Both the position numbers and the translations under genes were made by a program. From positions 558,001 to 622,000 of the forward strand of contig JACPVS010000006.1 of the NCBI GenBank assembly GCA_016197365.1: a stretch of 64,000 nt of DNA, given 5' to 3'. The notes under the pieces are model-generated. The model was not told the DNA's origin, searched no databases, and was given only the letters and a program-made list of their open reading frames with translations. This document shows, piece after piece, positions 49,489 to 59,481 of the stretch; the stretch's first letter is position 1; the number at the start of each line of letters is the position of its first letter. Origin of the DNA: Mycolicibacterium cosmeticum (GTDB lineage: Bacteria > Actinomycetota > Actinomycetes > Mycobacteriales > Mycobacteriaceae).

Positions 49489-50942
49489 ACCTGTTCGCGA
49501 CGCTCGACCAGGCCGCCGCGCGGTTCGGCGACCGCGGAGCGGTGTACCTGGGCACGCGGCAGTTGCACACGTGGACCCAACTGCGGGATCGGGCGCTGCG
49601 GCTGGCGGGCTCCATCTGCGGCACCCACGACACCGGCGCCCGCATAGCCATCGCAAGCGAAAATCGGCCGGAAATCATCGAATTGATGTACGCCGTCTGG
49701 GCATCCGGATGTGTCGTGGTGCCGATCAACTTCAAACTGCATCCGCGCGAGATGTCCCAGATACTCGACGATGCCGGTGTCTCACTGGTGTTCGCCTCCC
49801 CCAAGATCGCCGCCGGCCTCGACGGTGTGCCGGTGGAGGTCCTCGGCGGCGCGGGTTATGAAGAACGCCTCACCCACGCCCCGGCCGTCCCGCCGAACAC
49901 CGACCCGGCCGCACTGGCCTGGCTGTTCTACACCAGTGGGACCACCGGAAAATCCAAGGGCGCCATGCTGTCCCATCGAAATCTGATGGCGATGACGGTG
50001 GCGCATCTGGCCGACTTCGACGCACCGGACGAGAAGCACAGCCTCATTCATGGCGCACCGATGTCGCATGGATCGGGTCTGTACATCGCGCCGTATGTGC
50101 TGCGCGCCGCCCGGCAAATCATCCCCGAGTCGGCGGCGTTCGAGCCCGAGGAGTTCCTCGGGCTGTGTGACCATCATCCCGGCGTGAGCTGCTTCCTGGC
50201 CCCGACCATGGTGCAGCGCCTGGTTGCGACCGGCCGGCCCAAACCGCAGAACCTGACAACCATCGTCTACGGCGGCGGCCCGATGTACGTGGACAGTCTC
50301 AAGAAGGCGATGGCAGCTTTCGGTCCGATCTTCGTTCAACTGTATGGACAGGGCGAGGCACCCATGACGATCACCGGGCTGCGCCGCGATGACCACGCCG
50401 ACGCGGATGACGCGACCCTCGGCTCGGTCGGCTACGCACGGTCCGGCGTCGACGTCGCGGTGCTGGATGCCGACGGCGCCCGCGCCGCTGTCGACGAGGT
50501 CGGCGAAATCGTCTGCCGCGGTGACGTCGTCATGTCCGGGTATTGGAACAACCCGGCGGCGACCGCGACCACACTCGTCGACGGCTGGCTGCACACCGGC
50601 GACATGGGATCGTTCGACGCGCACGGCTTCCTCACCCTGCGTGATCGCAGCAAGGATGTGGTCATCAGCGGCGGGAGCAACATCTACCCGCGCGAGGTCG
50701 AGGAAGTCCTCATCGAGCACCCCGACGTGGTCGAGGCATGTGTGGTGGGCGCGCCCGACGCCGAGTGGGGCGAGGTGGTGGTGGCGTTCATCGTGGGGAC
50801 CGCCACCGAAGCCGATCTCGACACGCACCTGCTGGAGCGCATCGCCCGCTTCAAGCGGCCCAAGCGGTACGTGTACGTCGACGAGCTGCCCAAGAACAGT
50901 TACGGCAAGGTGCTCAAACGGGAGCTGCGCGAACTCGTGTAG
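49485..50942 (+). CDS. Second acyl-CoA synthetase (ANL superfamily)
   Basis: A 485-residue AMP-forming ligase. Motifs: Tyr-Thr-Ser-Gly-Thr-Thr-Gly-Lys-Ser-Lys-Gly (about 150-160), Tyr-Gly-Gln-Gly-Glu (about 288), Trp-Leu-His-Thr-Gly-Asp-Met, and Lys-Asn-Ser-Tyr-Gly-Lys-Val-Leu-Lys near the C-terminus with the catalytic Lys. It differs clearly from the ligase at 47178, so two different acids are probably activated. GTG 49485 overlaps the SDR stop and gives a normal Asn-Leu-Phe N-terminus; ATG 49473 is the alternative. Confidence 0.88.
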   Translation: MNLFATLDQAAARFGDRGAVYLGTRQLHTWTQLRDRALRLAGSICGTHDTGARIAIASENRPEIIELMYAVWASGCVVVPINFKLHPREMSQILDDAGVSLVFASPKIAAGLDGVPVEVLGGAGYEERLTHAPAVPPNTDPAALAWLFYTSGTTGKSKGAMLSHRNLMAMTVAHLADFDAPDEKHSLIHGAPMSHGSGLYIAPYVLRAARQIIPESAAFEPEEFLGLCDHHPGVSCFLAPTMVQRLVATGRPKPQNLTTIVYGGGPMYVDSLKKAMAAFGPIFVQLYGQGEAPMTITGLRRDDHADADDATLGSVGYARSGVDVAVLDADGARAAVDEVGEIVCRGDVVMSGYWNNPAATATTLVDGWLHTGDMGSFDAHGFLTLRDRSKDVVISGGSNIYPREVEEVLIEHPDVVEACVVGAPDAEWGEVVVAFIVGTATEADLDTHLLERIARFKRPKRYVYVDELPKNSYGKVLKRELRELV

Positions 50943-50951
50943 ACACATCCC

Positions 50952-51764
50952 ATGCAGATCGAAGGCCGGGTGGCCGTCATCACCGGAGCAGGCTCGGGCA
51001 TCGGACGTGCGTTGGCCCACGGATTCGCCGCTGCCGGTGCCGCGGTGGTGGCCGGGGACATCAACGGCGACGCTGCCGCCGCCACTGCGGCGTCGATCGG
51101 AGAGCGCGCGGTGGGTGTCGGCGCCGACGCCGGTTCCGTCGAGGGCATCGCCACGCTGATCGATTCCGCCCGAACGCAGTTCGGACCGGTCGACATCTAC
51201 ATCGCCAACGCCGGCGTGATCGGCGCGTCGGGGTTGGGCACCGATGGCGACTGGGACCGGGTGCTCGAGGTGAACCTGCGCGCGCACATCCGGGCGGCGG
51301 ATGCGTTGATCCCCGAGTGGCTGCAACGCGGTAGTGGTCATTTCGTCAGCGTCGCCTCGGCGGCCGGTCTGCTGACGCAGGTCGGTGCCGCCGGCTATGC
51401 CGTCACCAAGCACGCCGCGGTCGGGTTCGCCGAGTGGCTGTCGATCACGTACGGGGACAACGGGATCGGCGTCACCTGCGTCTGCCCGATGGGCGTGGAC
51501 ACACCGCTACTCTCCGGCATCACCGACTCCCCCGATCCGGCCGCGCGGGTGGCTGGATCCGCGGTGACCAGCGCGGGCGCCGTGCTGAGTGCGGACGAGG
51601 TCGCCGCCGCCGTGCTCGCAGGCGTACGCGACGGCCGGTTCCTGGTGCTGCCCCATGCCGAGGTGCTGGACATGTACCGGGGCAAGGGCGCCGACTACGA
51701 CCGCTGGATCGCCGGGATGCGCAAGTATCAGCGCGCGCTGGGCGGTGCGTCGGGTTCCCCGTAA
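50952..51764 (+). CDS. SDR oxidoreductase, last gene of the rightward catabolic operon
   Basis: A 270-residue classical SDR: Gly-Ala-Gly-Ser-Gly-Ile-Gly (residues 12-18), Gly-Asp-Ile (about 36) suggesting NAD preference, Ala-Asn-Ala-Gly, catalytic Ser in Val-Ala-Ser-Ala-Ala and Tyr-Ala-Val-Thr-Lys. The C-terminal Pro-His-Ala-Glu-Val-Leu-x-Met-Tyr-x-x-Lys segment is typical of one mycobacterial SDR group. It follows the second ligase by 9 bp. The conserved backbone (TetR, lhr) resumes 114 bp later. Confidence 0.88.
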   Translation: MQIEGRVAVITGAGSGIGRALAHGFAAAGAAVVAGDINGDAAAATAASIGERAVGVGADAGSVEGIATLIDSARTQFGPVDIYIANAGVIGASGLGTDGDWDRVLEVNLRAHIRAADALIPEWLQRGSGHFVSVASAAGLLTQVGAAGYAVTKHAAVGFAEWLSITYGDNGIGVTCVCPMGVDTPLLSGITDSPDPAARVAGSAVTSAGAVLSADEVAAAVLAGVRDGRFLVLPHAEVLDMYRGKGADYDRWIAGMRKYQRALGGASGSP

Positions 51765-51878
51765 AGCAGGTCACCGGGCGACTCGGACCTCGAACTGTTC
51801 GTCGACCGCGCCATCCAGGTACCGACCGGGCGCTGAGCCGCCGCCCACTGTTGAACACGTGCCCACTACGCTGCCCGC

Positions 51879-52529
51879 ATGGGCGGATCACGGCGACGCC
51901 TCTCGCCGGATGACAGGCGCACCGAGTTGCTCGAACTCGGCGCGGAGGTGTTCGGCCAGCGTCCCTACGACGAGGTCCGCATCGACGAGATCGCGGAACG
52001 GGCCGGCATCTCGCGGGCACTGATGTACCACTACTTCCCGGACAAGCGCGCCTTCTTCGCCGCCGTGGTCCGGGCCGAGGGCGAGCGCCTGTTCGAAGCC
52101 ACCAACCACCCACCCGACGCCGGGCAGAACCTGTTCGGGCAGCTGCGCGCGGGTGTGTTGGCCTACCTGCGCTACGACGAGGAACACCCGCACGGGGCCT
52201 GGGCCGCCTATATGGGGATGGGGCGCGCCGACCCGGTGCTGCGGGGCATCGACGACCTCGACAATGACCGGCAGGCCGACCGGATCCTTGGCGCGATCAT
52301 GGGCGCAGCGGGAGCCGCGCTCACCGCAGACGTCGCCCGCGACCTTCGGGTCACGGTCTACGGCTGGTTGGCGTTCACCTTCGAGTTCTGTCGCCAGCGG
52401 GTGCTCGACCCGGCCCTGGATTGCCAGTTCGTCGCCGACACCTGCGCACACAGCCTGCTCGACGCCGTCGGCCGGGTGCCGAACATCCCGGAATCCCTGG
52501 CCGTCGCCGTGGCGCCCTCAGCCCGCTGA
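51879..52529 (+). CDS. TetR-family regulator (Rv3295-like position)
   Basis: A 216-residue TetR protein. The helix-turn-helix is Ile-Asp-Glu-Ile-Ala-Glu-Arg-Ala-Gly-Ile-Ser-Arg-Ala-Leu-Met-Tyr-His-Tyr-Phe (about residues 35-53). The ligand domain has no motif that tells the effector. It stands directly before lhr, as Rv3295 does before Rv3296, so it belongs to the conserved backbone rather than to the catabolic block. The last codons lie about 36 bp before the lhr start. Confidence 0.88.
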   Translation: MGGSRRRLSPDDRRTELLELGAEVFGQRPYDEVRIDEIAERAGISRALMYHYFPDKRAFFAAVVRAEGERLFEATNHPPDAGQNLFGQLRAGVLAYLRYDEEHPHGAWAAYMGMGRADPVLRGIDDLDNDRQADRILGAIMGAAGAALTADVARDLRVTVYGWLAFTFEFCRQRVLDPALDCQFVADTCAHSLLDAVGRVPNIPESLAVAVAPSAR

Positions 52530-52564
52530 TCCGACTTGTCGGTGGTGCCCTGCACTATGGACGG

Positions 52565-55500
52565 ATGGCCCCACCCGATCCACTGGGCCGGTTCAGCGAG
52601 CTGACCCGGCAGTGGTTCGCGTCCACCTTCCCCGCCCCCACGCCGGCGCAGTCCCAGGCCTGGTCAGCCATCGCCGACGGCAGGCACACCCTCGTCATCG
52701 CGCCCACCGGTTCCGGTAAGACGCTGGCGGCGTTCCTCTGGGCCATCGATCAGCTGGCCCGCACCGAGTCCGACCCCGGGCCCGGCACCACTGTGCTCTA
52801 CGTGTCCCCGCTGAAGGCCCTGGCTGTCGACGTCGAACGCAACCTGCGCACCCCGCTCACCGGTATCGCCCGCGTGGCCGAACGACTCGGTGAGCCCGCA
52901 CCGGCCATCAGTGTCGGCGTACGGTCCGGGGACACCACGCCCAAACAGCGCCGCGACCTGATCACCAGGCCGCCCGACATCCTGATCACCACGCCCGAGT
53001 CGCTGTTCCTCATGCTCACCTCGTCGGCCCGCGACACGCTGGCAGGAGTGCGGACGGTCATCGTCGATGAGGTGCACGCCGTCGCGGGCACCAAACGCGG
53101 TGCACACCTTGCCCTCTCGCTGGAGCGGCTGGACGGGCTGCTGGACACCCCGGCCCAGCGCATCGGTCTGTCGGCGACGGTCCGGCCACCCGAAGAGGTG
53201 GCGCGTTTCCTGGCCGGATCGACGCCCGCGCACATCGTCGCCCCGCCCGCGGACAAGACCTTCGACCTCAGGGTCCAGGTGCCGGTACCCGACATGGCGA
53301 ATCTGACCGACAACTCGATCTGGCCCGATGTCGAGGAGCGCATCGTCGACCTGATCGAGACGCATAGATCCTCGATCGTCTTCGCCAACTCCCGGCGCCT
53401 GGCCGAGCGACTCACCTCCCGGCTCAACGAGATCCACGCCGAGCGCACCGGCATCGAACTGCCCGACGGGCACAACCCGAAGGTGGGGGGCGGCGCGCCC
53501 GCCCACGTGATGGCCAGCGGCCAGAGCTTCGGCGCACCCACTCTGCTGGCGCGGGCCCATCACGGATCGGTGAGCAAGGAACAGCGTGCAGAGGTCGAGG
53601 ACGACCTGAAAAGCGGGCGCCTCAAGGCCGTCGTCGCCACCTCCAGCCTCGAGTTGGGCATCGATATGGGTGCGGTGGACCTGGTCATCCAGGTGTCCGC
53701 CCCACCCTCGGTGGCCAGCGGACTGCAACGCATCGGCCGCGCCGGTCACCAGGTCGGCGAGATCTCCCAAGGCGTGTTGTTCCCCAACCACCGCACCGAC
53801 CTGATCGACTGCGCCGTCACCGTGGACCGCATGCGAGCCGGTGAGATCGAATCCATGGCAGTGCCCGCCAACCCACTGGACATCCTCGCCCAGCACACGG
53901 TGGCCGCGGCGGCGCTGGAACCTCTGGACGCCGAGACCTGGTTCGACACCGTGCGTCGCAGTGCACCGTTCGCGACGTTGCCGCGCAGCGCATTCGAGGC
54001 GACCCTGGACCTGCTGTCCGGGAAGTACCCGTCCACCGAGTTCGCCGAACTGCGGCCCCGGCTGATCTATGACCGGGACCACGGCACCCTGACCGCACGG
54101 CCCGGGGCGCAGCGGCTGGCCGTCACCTCTGGCGGTGCGATTCCCGACCGTGGCATGTTCACCGTCTACCTCGCCACCGAAAAACCTTCCCGCGTCGGTG
54201 AACTCGATGAAGAGATGGTCTACGAGTCGCGTCCGGGCGATGTCATCTCTCTGGGCGCCACCAGTTGGCGGATCACCGAGATCACCCACGACCGGGTGAT
54301 GGTGCTACCGGCACCCGGGCAGCCGGCGCGGCTACCATTCTGGCGCGGCGACAGTGTCGGCCGACCCGCCGAACTCGGCGCCGCGGTGGGCAAGTTCACC
54401 GGCGAGCTGGCATCCCTGGGCCGCGACGATTTCGATGTGCGCTGCCGCGAAACAGGTTTCGACGACTTCGCCACGAACAACCTGTGGCAGCTGCTGGACG
54501 AACAGCGTCAGTCCACCGGAGTGGTGCCCACCGATGCCACGCTGGTGGTCGAGAGGTTCCATGACGAGCTGGGCGACTGGCGGCTGATCCTGCACTCCCC
54601 GTATGGGCTGCGGGTGCACGGCCCGCTGGCGCTGGCGGTGTCGCGCCGCCTCCACGAGCGCTACGGCATCGACGAGAAGCCGACCGCCTCCGACGACGGC
54701 ATCATCGTCCGGCTGCCCGATACCGACGAAAAACCGCCTGGGGCAGATATCTTCGTCTTCGACGCCGACGAGATCGAACCGATCGTCACCACCGAGGTGG
54801 GCGGCTCGGCGTTGTTCGCATCCCGGTTCCGCGAGTGCGCTGCACGGGCGCTGCTGCTGCCCCGCCGCCATCCGGGCAAGCGGTCGCCGTTGTGGCATCA
54901 GCGCCAGCGGGCCGCGCAACTGCTCGATGTGGCCCGTAAATACCCCGACTTCCCGATCGTGCTGGAGACCGTGCGGGAGTGCCTGCAGGACGTGTACGAC
55001 GTGCCCGCACTCACCGATCTGATGGGCCGGATCGCGCAGCGTCGCGTCCGGCTGATCGACGTCGAGACCACGACACCGTCACCGTTCGCGGCGTCGGTGT
55101 TGTTCGGCTATGTCGGTGCGTTCATGTACGAGGGCGACAGTCCGCTGGCCGAGCGGAGGGCCGCCGCCCTGTCGCTGGACAGTGTGCTGCTGGCCGAACT
55201 GCTGGGCCGGGTGGAACTCCGGGATCTGCTCGACCCCGACGTGCTGCGCTCGACCTCCCGCCAGCTGCAACACCTCGAACCGGACCGTGCCGCCCGCGAC
55301 GCCGAGGGCATCGCCGACCTACTGCGCCTACTCGGCCCCCTCACCGAGGACGAGCTCAAAGCCCGTTGCGTCACCGACGATATCGGCGGCTGGCTGGAGG
55401 GTCTGTACACGGCGCGGCGGGTGCTGACGGTGACGTTCGCCGGCGCGTCGTGGTGGGTGTCCATCGAGGACATCGGGCTGTTGCGCGACGGCGTCGGAGT

Positions 55501-57055
55501 GGCGGTGCCGGTCGGGATTCCGCTGACCTTCCTGGAGTCGTCGGCCGACCCGTTGGGTGAGCTGCTGGGCCGATATGCGCGCACCCGCGGCCCATTCGGC
55601 ACCGACGAGGCCGCCACCCGGTTCGGGCTGGGACTGCGGGTCACCGCCGATGTGCTCGGCCGGCTGGCCGTCGACGGCAAACTGGTACGCGGCGAGTTCA
55701 GCGACGCGGGCGAGCAGTGGTGCGATGCAACGGTTCTGAAGATACTGAGGCGGCGTTCACTGGCCGCCCTTCGAGCGGCGGTGGAACCGGTCAGCACCGC
55801 GGCCTACGGCCGCTTCCTGCCATCCTGGCAACACGTCGGATCAACACAGAATCGCGGTGTCGACGGGCTGGCCGCGGTCATCGAACAACTGTCCGGGGTG
55901 GTGCTTCCCGCCTCGGCCGTCGAGTCGCTGGTCTTGCCAAAACGGGTTGCGGACTATCAGCCGGCGATGCTCGACGAACTGCTGGCTTCCGGCGAGGTCA
56001 CCTGGTCCGGCGCGGGCCAGATCGGGGCCGCCGACGGTTGGGTGGCCTTCCATCTCGCCGACTCGGCACCGCTGACCCTGGCCGCCCCCGCCGAGATCGA
56101 GCTCACCGACACGCACCGCGCCCTCCTGGACACACTGTCCGCGGGCGGCGCCTACTTCTTCCGGCATTTGGTGGACGGCAAGGAAGGAGAAGCGAGCACG
56201 TTCACCGATGCGCTGTGGGAGTTGATCTGGGCCGGCGTGGTCACCGGCGACACGTTCGCCCCGGTGCGAGCGGTACTGCACGGATCGCGCCGGGCGCCCG
56301 CACACCGGCAGCGTCAGCGCCCACCGAAGCTGAGCCGGTACCGGATCGCCAATCCCGCGCCGCGCAGCGATCCGAAAGTCTCCGGTCGCTGGTCGAAACT
56401 GCCCGCACCCGAACTCGATTCCACTGTGCGCACCCACTTCCAGGCCGAGTTGCTGCTGAACCGGCACGGTGTCCTGACCCGCGGTGCCACCGAGGGCCTG
56501 CCCGGCGGGTTCGCCATGCTCTACAAGGTGCTCACCGCGTTCGAGGACGCCGGTCGCTGCCAGCGCGGCTATTTCATCGAGTCGCTGGGCGGCGCCCAGT
56601 TCGCCGCCGCTTCGACGGTGGACCGGCTGCGGAGTTATCTGGACGGCGTCGACCCGGAGCGCCCCGACTGGCACGCCGTGGTGCTCGCAGCCACCGACCC
56701 GGCCAACCCGTACGGCGCCGCGCTCCCGTGGCCCGGCGACGGCGACTTCCGCCCCGGCCGCAAGGCCGGTGCCCTCGTCGTGCTGGTCGACGGCCGGCTG
56801 GTGTGGTTCTTGGAGCGAGGCGGCCGGTCCCTGCTGAGTTTCGGTGCGGAACCGGGTGCGCAGGGCGCCGCCGCCGGCGCACTGGTCGACCTGGTGCGCC
56901 ACCAGCGGGTGCCGTCGCTGCTGGTCGAGCGCGTGAACGGGGTGTCCGTGCTGGATCCCACGGCCGACGAAGGGCGCGAAGAGCGCGCGACTGCACAGTC
57001 CGCCCTCACCGAGGCAGGTTTCGCGCTGACTCCGCGCGGGCTGCGGCTGCGCTAG
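52565..57055 (+). CDS. lhr: Lhr ATP-dependent 3'-5' DNA helicase
   Basis: A 1496-residue superfamily 2 helicase. Motif I Ala-Pro-Thr-Gly-Ser-Gly-Lys-Thr (about residue 45), motif II Asp-Glu-Val-His (about 170), motif III Ser-Ala-Thr, and motif VI Gln-Arg-Ile-Gly-Arg-Ala-Gly-His (about 390) are in the first 450 residues; winged-helix, Lhr-core beta-barrel domains and a long C-terminal region follow. Mycobacterial Lhr unwinds RNA:DNA hybrids with a tracking strand of DNA and is induced by DNA damage. Length close to Rv3296. ATG 52565 is taken because the helicase sequence begins there. It is often linked with nei, found downstream. Confidence 0.95.
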   Translation: MAPPDPLGRFSELTRQWFASTFPAPTPAQSQAWSAIADGRHTLVIAPTGSGKTLAAFLWAIDQLARTESDPGPGTTVLYVSPLKALAVDVERNLRTPLTGIARVAERLGEPAPAISVGVRSGDTTPKQRRDLITRPPDILITTPESLFLMLTSSARDTLAGVRTVIVDEVHAVAGTKRGAHLALSLERLDGLLDTPAQRIGLSATVRPPEEVARFLAGSTPAHIVAPPADKTFDLRVQVPVPDMANLTDNSIWPDVEERIVDLIETHRSSIVFANSRRLAERLTSRLNEIHAERTGIELPDGHNPKVGGGAPAHVMASGQSFGAPTLLARAHHGSVSKEQRAEVEDDLKSGRLKAVVATSSLELGIDMGAVDLVIQVSAPPSVASGLQRIGRAGHQVGEISQGVLFPNHRTDLIDCAVTVDRMRAGEIESMAVPANPLDILAQHTVAAAALEPLDAETWFDTVRRSAPFATLPRSAFEATLDLLSGKYPSTEFAELRPRLIYDRDHGTLTARPGAQRLAVTSGGAIPDRGMFTVYLATEKPSRVGELDEEMVYESRPGDVISLGATSWRITEITHDRVMVLPAPGQPARLPFWRGDSVGRPAELGAAVGKFTGELASLGRDDFDVRCRETGFDDFATNNLWQLLDEQRQSTGVVPTDATLVVERFHDELGDWRLILHSPYGLRVHGPLALAVSRRLHERYGIDEKPTASDDGIIVRLPDTDEKPPGADIFVFDADEIEPIVTTEVGGSALFASRFRECAARALLLPRRHPGKRSPLWHQRQRAAQLLDVARKYPDFPIVLETVRECLQDVYDVPALTDLMGRIAQRRVRLIDVETTTPSPFAASVLFGYVGAFMYEGDSPLAERRAAALSLDSVLLAELLGRVELRDLLDPDVLRSTSRQLQHLEPDRAARDAEGIADLLRLLGPLTEDELKARCVTDDIGGWLEGLYTARRVLTVTFAGASWWVSIEDIGLLRDGVGVAVPVGIPLTFLESSADPLGELLGRYARTRGPFGTDEAATRFGLGLRVTADVLGRLAVDGKLVRGEFSDAGEQWCDATVLKILRRRSLAALRAAVEPVSTAAYGRFLPSWQHVGSTQNRGVDGLAAVIEQLSGVVLPASAVESLVLPKRVADYQPAMLDELLASGEVTWSGAGQIGAADGWVAFHLADSAPLTLAAPAEIELTDTHRALLDTLSAGGAYFFRHLVDGKEGEASTFTDALWELIWAGVVTGDTFAPVRAVLHGSRRAPAHRQRQRPPKLSRYRIANPAPRSDPKVSGRWSKLPAPELDSTVRTHFQAELLLNRHGVLTRGATEGLPGGFAMLYKVLTAFEDAGRCQRGYFIESLGGAQFAAASTVDRLRSYLDGVDPERPDWHAVVLAATDPANPYGAALPWPGDGDFRPGRKAGALVVLVDGRLVWFLERGGRSLLSFGAEPGAQGAAAGALVDLVRHQRVPSLLVERVNGVSVLDPTADEGREERATAQSALTEAGFALTPRGLRLR

Positions 57056-57118
57056 ACCGAACGGATCCGAAGTGGCAAATTTGACAAAACTTGGCCCTCG
57101 GCGGCACATACTGACGGC

Positions 57119-57604
57119 ATGGTCTCGCTAGCCGTCCACCTCGTACTCGGATTCGCCGTCATCGCCTGGATCGTCAATTCGAACCGCGACATCTTCACCC
57201 GACCGGCCACCGGTCCCGGCGTCTCGGCCCTGGAAGCGACGTTCTACGTCGTCGGCATCGCAGGCACCGTCCTCGGCTACTACTTCAACTACCGCTACAT
57301 GGTCGAATTCGCTACACCGTCGAGCAATCCGATCTGGGGTCCGGGCAGCTGGCAGGAGTTCATCAAGCTCGGCTACACCAACCCGGCGGCGAGTTCGGCC
57401 AGTCAGGACTACACGATCATCAACGTCATCCTGCTGCCGCTGTTCACCATCGTCGACGGCTACCGGCGCGGCATCAAGCGACCGTGGCTGTACTTCGTGT
57501 CGAGCTTGTTCACCAGTTGCGCGTTCGCCTACGCGTTCTACTTCGCCACCCTGGATCGTCAGCACCGTCACCAGAAGGCACCGGTCGAAGTGGGTGTTCA
57601 ATGA
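57119..57604 (+). CDS. DUF2834 membrane protein
   Basis: A 161-residue protein with four membrane helices (about residues 3-20, 40-58, 98-115, 122-142). Asn-Pro-Ile-Trp-Gly and a Gly-x-x-Tyr-Phe-Asn-Tyr-Arg-Tyr segment lie between them; the last three helices fit DUF2834, an uncharacterised bacterial family of small membrane proteins. Placed between lhr and nei, where M. tuberculosis has no gene as far as I recall. A TTGACA-like element 38 bp upstream may belong to its promoter, but spacing to an AT-rich -10 is poor. Confidence 0.68.
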   Translation: MVSLAVHLVLGFAVIAWIVNSNRDIFTRPATGPGVSALEATFYVVGIAGTVLGYYFNYRYMVEFATPSSNPIWGPGSWQEFIKLGYTNPAASSASQDYTIINVILLPLFTIVDGYRRGIKRPWLYFVSSLFTSCAFAYAFYFATLDRQHRHQKAPVEVGVQ

Positions 57605-57608
57605 GGGT

Positions 57609-58364
57609 ATGCCCGAAGGTGACACCGTCTTCCACGCCGCAGCCAAGCTGAGGCAGGCTCTCGCCGGAAAGGCGTTGACCCGCTGCGATATCCGGGTGCC
57701 GCGGTATGCGACGGTGGATCTGACCGGCCAGGTGGTCGACGAGGTGCTCAGCCGCGGAAAACACCTGTTCATCCGGGTGGGCGAGGCGAGCATCCACTCC
57801 CACCTGAAGATGGACGGCAGCTGGCGGATCGGCGCCGGGCGGGTCGAACCGCACCGCATCCGCGCGGTGCTGGGCACCGCCGACAGCGTCGCCACCGGAA
57901 TCGATCTGGGCGTGCTGGAGGTACTGGAGCGGGCCCACGATCAAGAGGTGGTCGCCCATCTGGGCCCGGACCTGCTCGGCAAAGACTGGGATCCACGCCT
58001 TGCCGCAGCCAACCTCAGTGCCGATCCCAGCCGCGCACTGTCGGAGACCTTGTTAGATCAGCGGGTGATGGCCGGGGTGGGCAATGTCTATGCCAATGAG
58101 TTGTGCTTCGTCTTCGGACGCAGGCCCACCGCCCCGGTCGGCACCGTGAAGGATCCGCTCCGGCTGGTACAGCGGGCCCGGGACATGCTGTGGCTCAACC
58201 GGTCCCGATCGAACCGGTGCACCACTGGTGATACCCGGCGCGGACGACAGGTGTGGGTGTACGGCCGGGCCGCAGAACCGTGTCGCCGCTGCGGTACCAC
58301 CATCGAGGTGGACCGCAGCGGCGACCGGATCAGCTTCTGGTGCCCGAACTGTCAGGCGCCGTAG
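57609..58364 (+). CDS. nei: Endonuclease VIII (Nei), DNA glycosylase/AP lyase
   Basis: A 251-residue Fpg/Nei-family enzyme for oxidised pyrimidines. The catalytic Pro2-Glu3 pair follows the initiator Met directly, which fixes ATG 57609 as start and excludes the in-frame codon at 57594. The helix-two-turn-helix [12 protein letters not shown] (about 158-169) and the C-terminal zinc finger Cys-x-x-Cys ... Cys-x-x-Cys are intact. Same order lhr-nei as Rv3296-Rv3297. It should act in base-excision repair together with Lhr. Confidence 0.95.
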   Translation: MPEGDTVFHAAAKLRQALAGKALTRCDIRVPRYATVDLTGQVVDEVLSRGKHLFIRVGEASIHSHLKMDGSWRIGAGRVEPHRIRAVLGTADSVATGIDLGVLEVLERAHDQEVVAHLGPDLLGKDWDPRLAAANLSADPSRALSETLLDQRVMAGVGNVYANELCFVFGRRPTAPVGTVKDPLRLVQRARDMLWLNRSRSNRCTTGDTRRGRQVWVYGRAAEPCRRCGTTIEVDRSGDRISFWCPNCQAP

Positions 58365-58365
58365 G

Positions 58366-59454
58366 TCACTTCGAGCCCGGCAGTGCCAGCCGGCAGATCT
58401 TCTTGATCACCGAGAAGAACTGCTTGGGCAGCGGCCCACTGTTGTAGGGCAGGCCGTAGCGCTGGACGATCTCCTTCACCTCACCGGAGATCTCGGCGTA
58501 CCGGTGCGCAGGGATGTCCGGGAACAGGTGGTGCTCGATCTGGAAGGACAGGTTGCCACTGAAGACGTGGAACCACTTGCCGCCGGTCAGGTTCGCCGAA
58601 CCCAGCAACTGGCGGTAGTACCACTGTCCGCGGGACTCGGCCTTCGTCTCCTCGACGGTGAACTCGTGGGTGCCCTCCGGGAAGTGGCCGCAGAAGATGA
58701 TCGCGTAGGACCACACGTTGCGCATCAGGTTGGCGGTCATGTTGCCCGCGAACACGAATGGCGCGAACGGACCGGCCAGCAGCGGGAAGGCCACGTAGTC
58801 CTTGATGGTCTGCTTCTTGACCTTCGCCCACATCTCGACGAACGTCTCTTTCTTGTCCCGCAGCTTGATCTCGCCGGAGCGGATGCGCTCGGTCTCCATC
58901 TCGTGCAGGGCAACACCGTACTGGAAGAACACCATCAGCAGGAACGCGTAGACCGGGTTACCCAGGTAGTACGGGGTCCACTTCTGGTCCTCGCTCATCC
59001 GCAGCACGCCGTAGCCGATGTCGCGATCCAGATCGACGATGTTGGTGTAGGTGTGGTGCATGTAGTTGTGCGAGTGCCGCCACTGATTGGACGGGCAGGC
59101 CGAATCCCACTCGAAGTTCTGGCCGCGCAGCGCCGGGTCACCCATCCAGTCGTACTGGCCGTGCATGACGTTGTGGCCGATCTCCATGTTGTCCAAGATC
59201 TTCGACAGACCCAGCATCACGGTGCCCACCGGCCACGCCGGCGGCAGGAACAGCAGCGCACGGCCCCCCACCTCGAGGCCACGCTGCCACTTGATGATCT
59301 GGCGGATGTACGTGGCGTCACGCTCGCCCAGATCGGCGAGGTGACGCTCCCGGATGGCATCGAGCTCGGCGCCGAACGCCTCGAACTGCTCGGAAGTCAG
59401 GCCGTACTTGTTGGTGGAAGTGGTTGAGCTACGGGGCAATTCGAGCGTGGTCAT
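58366..59454 (-). CDS. Membrane fatty acyl desaturase, DesA3-like
   Basis: A 362-residue integral-membrane desaturase. The three histidine boxes are His-x-x-x-His in Gly-His-Asn-Val-Met-His-Gly (about 93), His-x-x-x-His-His in His-Asn-Tyr-Met-His-His (about 128) and Gln-Ile-Glu-His-His (about 304); they hold the di-iron site. About four membrane helices. It fits the DesA3 (Rv3229c) group, which makes oleoyl-CoA from stearoyl-CoA. The partner reductase is encoded 27 bp upstream, as Rv3230c is for DesA3, so both form one operon. In M. tuberculosis the pair lies elsewhere. Confidence 0.92.
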   Translation of the reverse strand: MTTLELPRSSTTSTNKYGLTSEQFEAFGAELDAIRERHLADLGERDATYIRQIIKWQRGLEVGGRALLFLPPAWPVGTVMLGLSKILDNMEIGHNVMHGQYDWMGDPALRGQNFEWDSACPSNQWRHSHNYMHHTYTNIVDLDRDIGYGVLRMSEDQKWTPYYLGNPVYAFLLMVFFQYGVALHEMETERIRSGEIKLRDKKETFVEMWAKVKKQTIKDYVAFPLLAGPFAPFVFAGNMTANLMRNVWSYAIIFCGHFPEGTHEFTVEETKAESRGQWYYRQLLGSANLTGGKWFHVFSGNLSFQIEHHLFPDIPAHRYAEISGEVKEIVQRYGLPYNSGPLPKQFFSVIKKICRLALPGSK

Positions 59455-59481
59455 TGGTTGTCCTCTCGCTTCGCGGAATTT

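Noticed and set aside
57081..57112. TTGACA and CATACT as a SigA promoter for the DUF2834 gene
   Set aside because: The spacer is about 20 bp, too long for a confident call.
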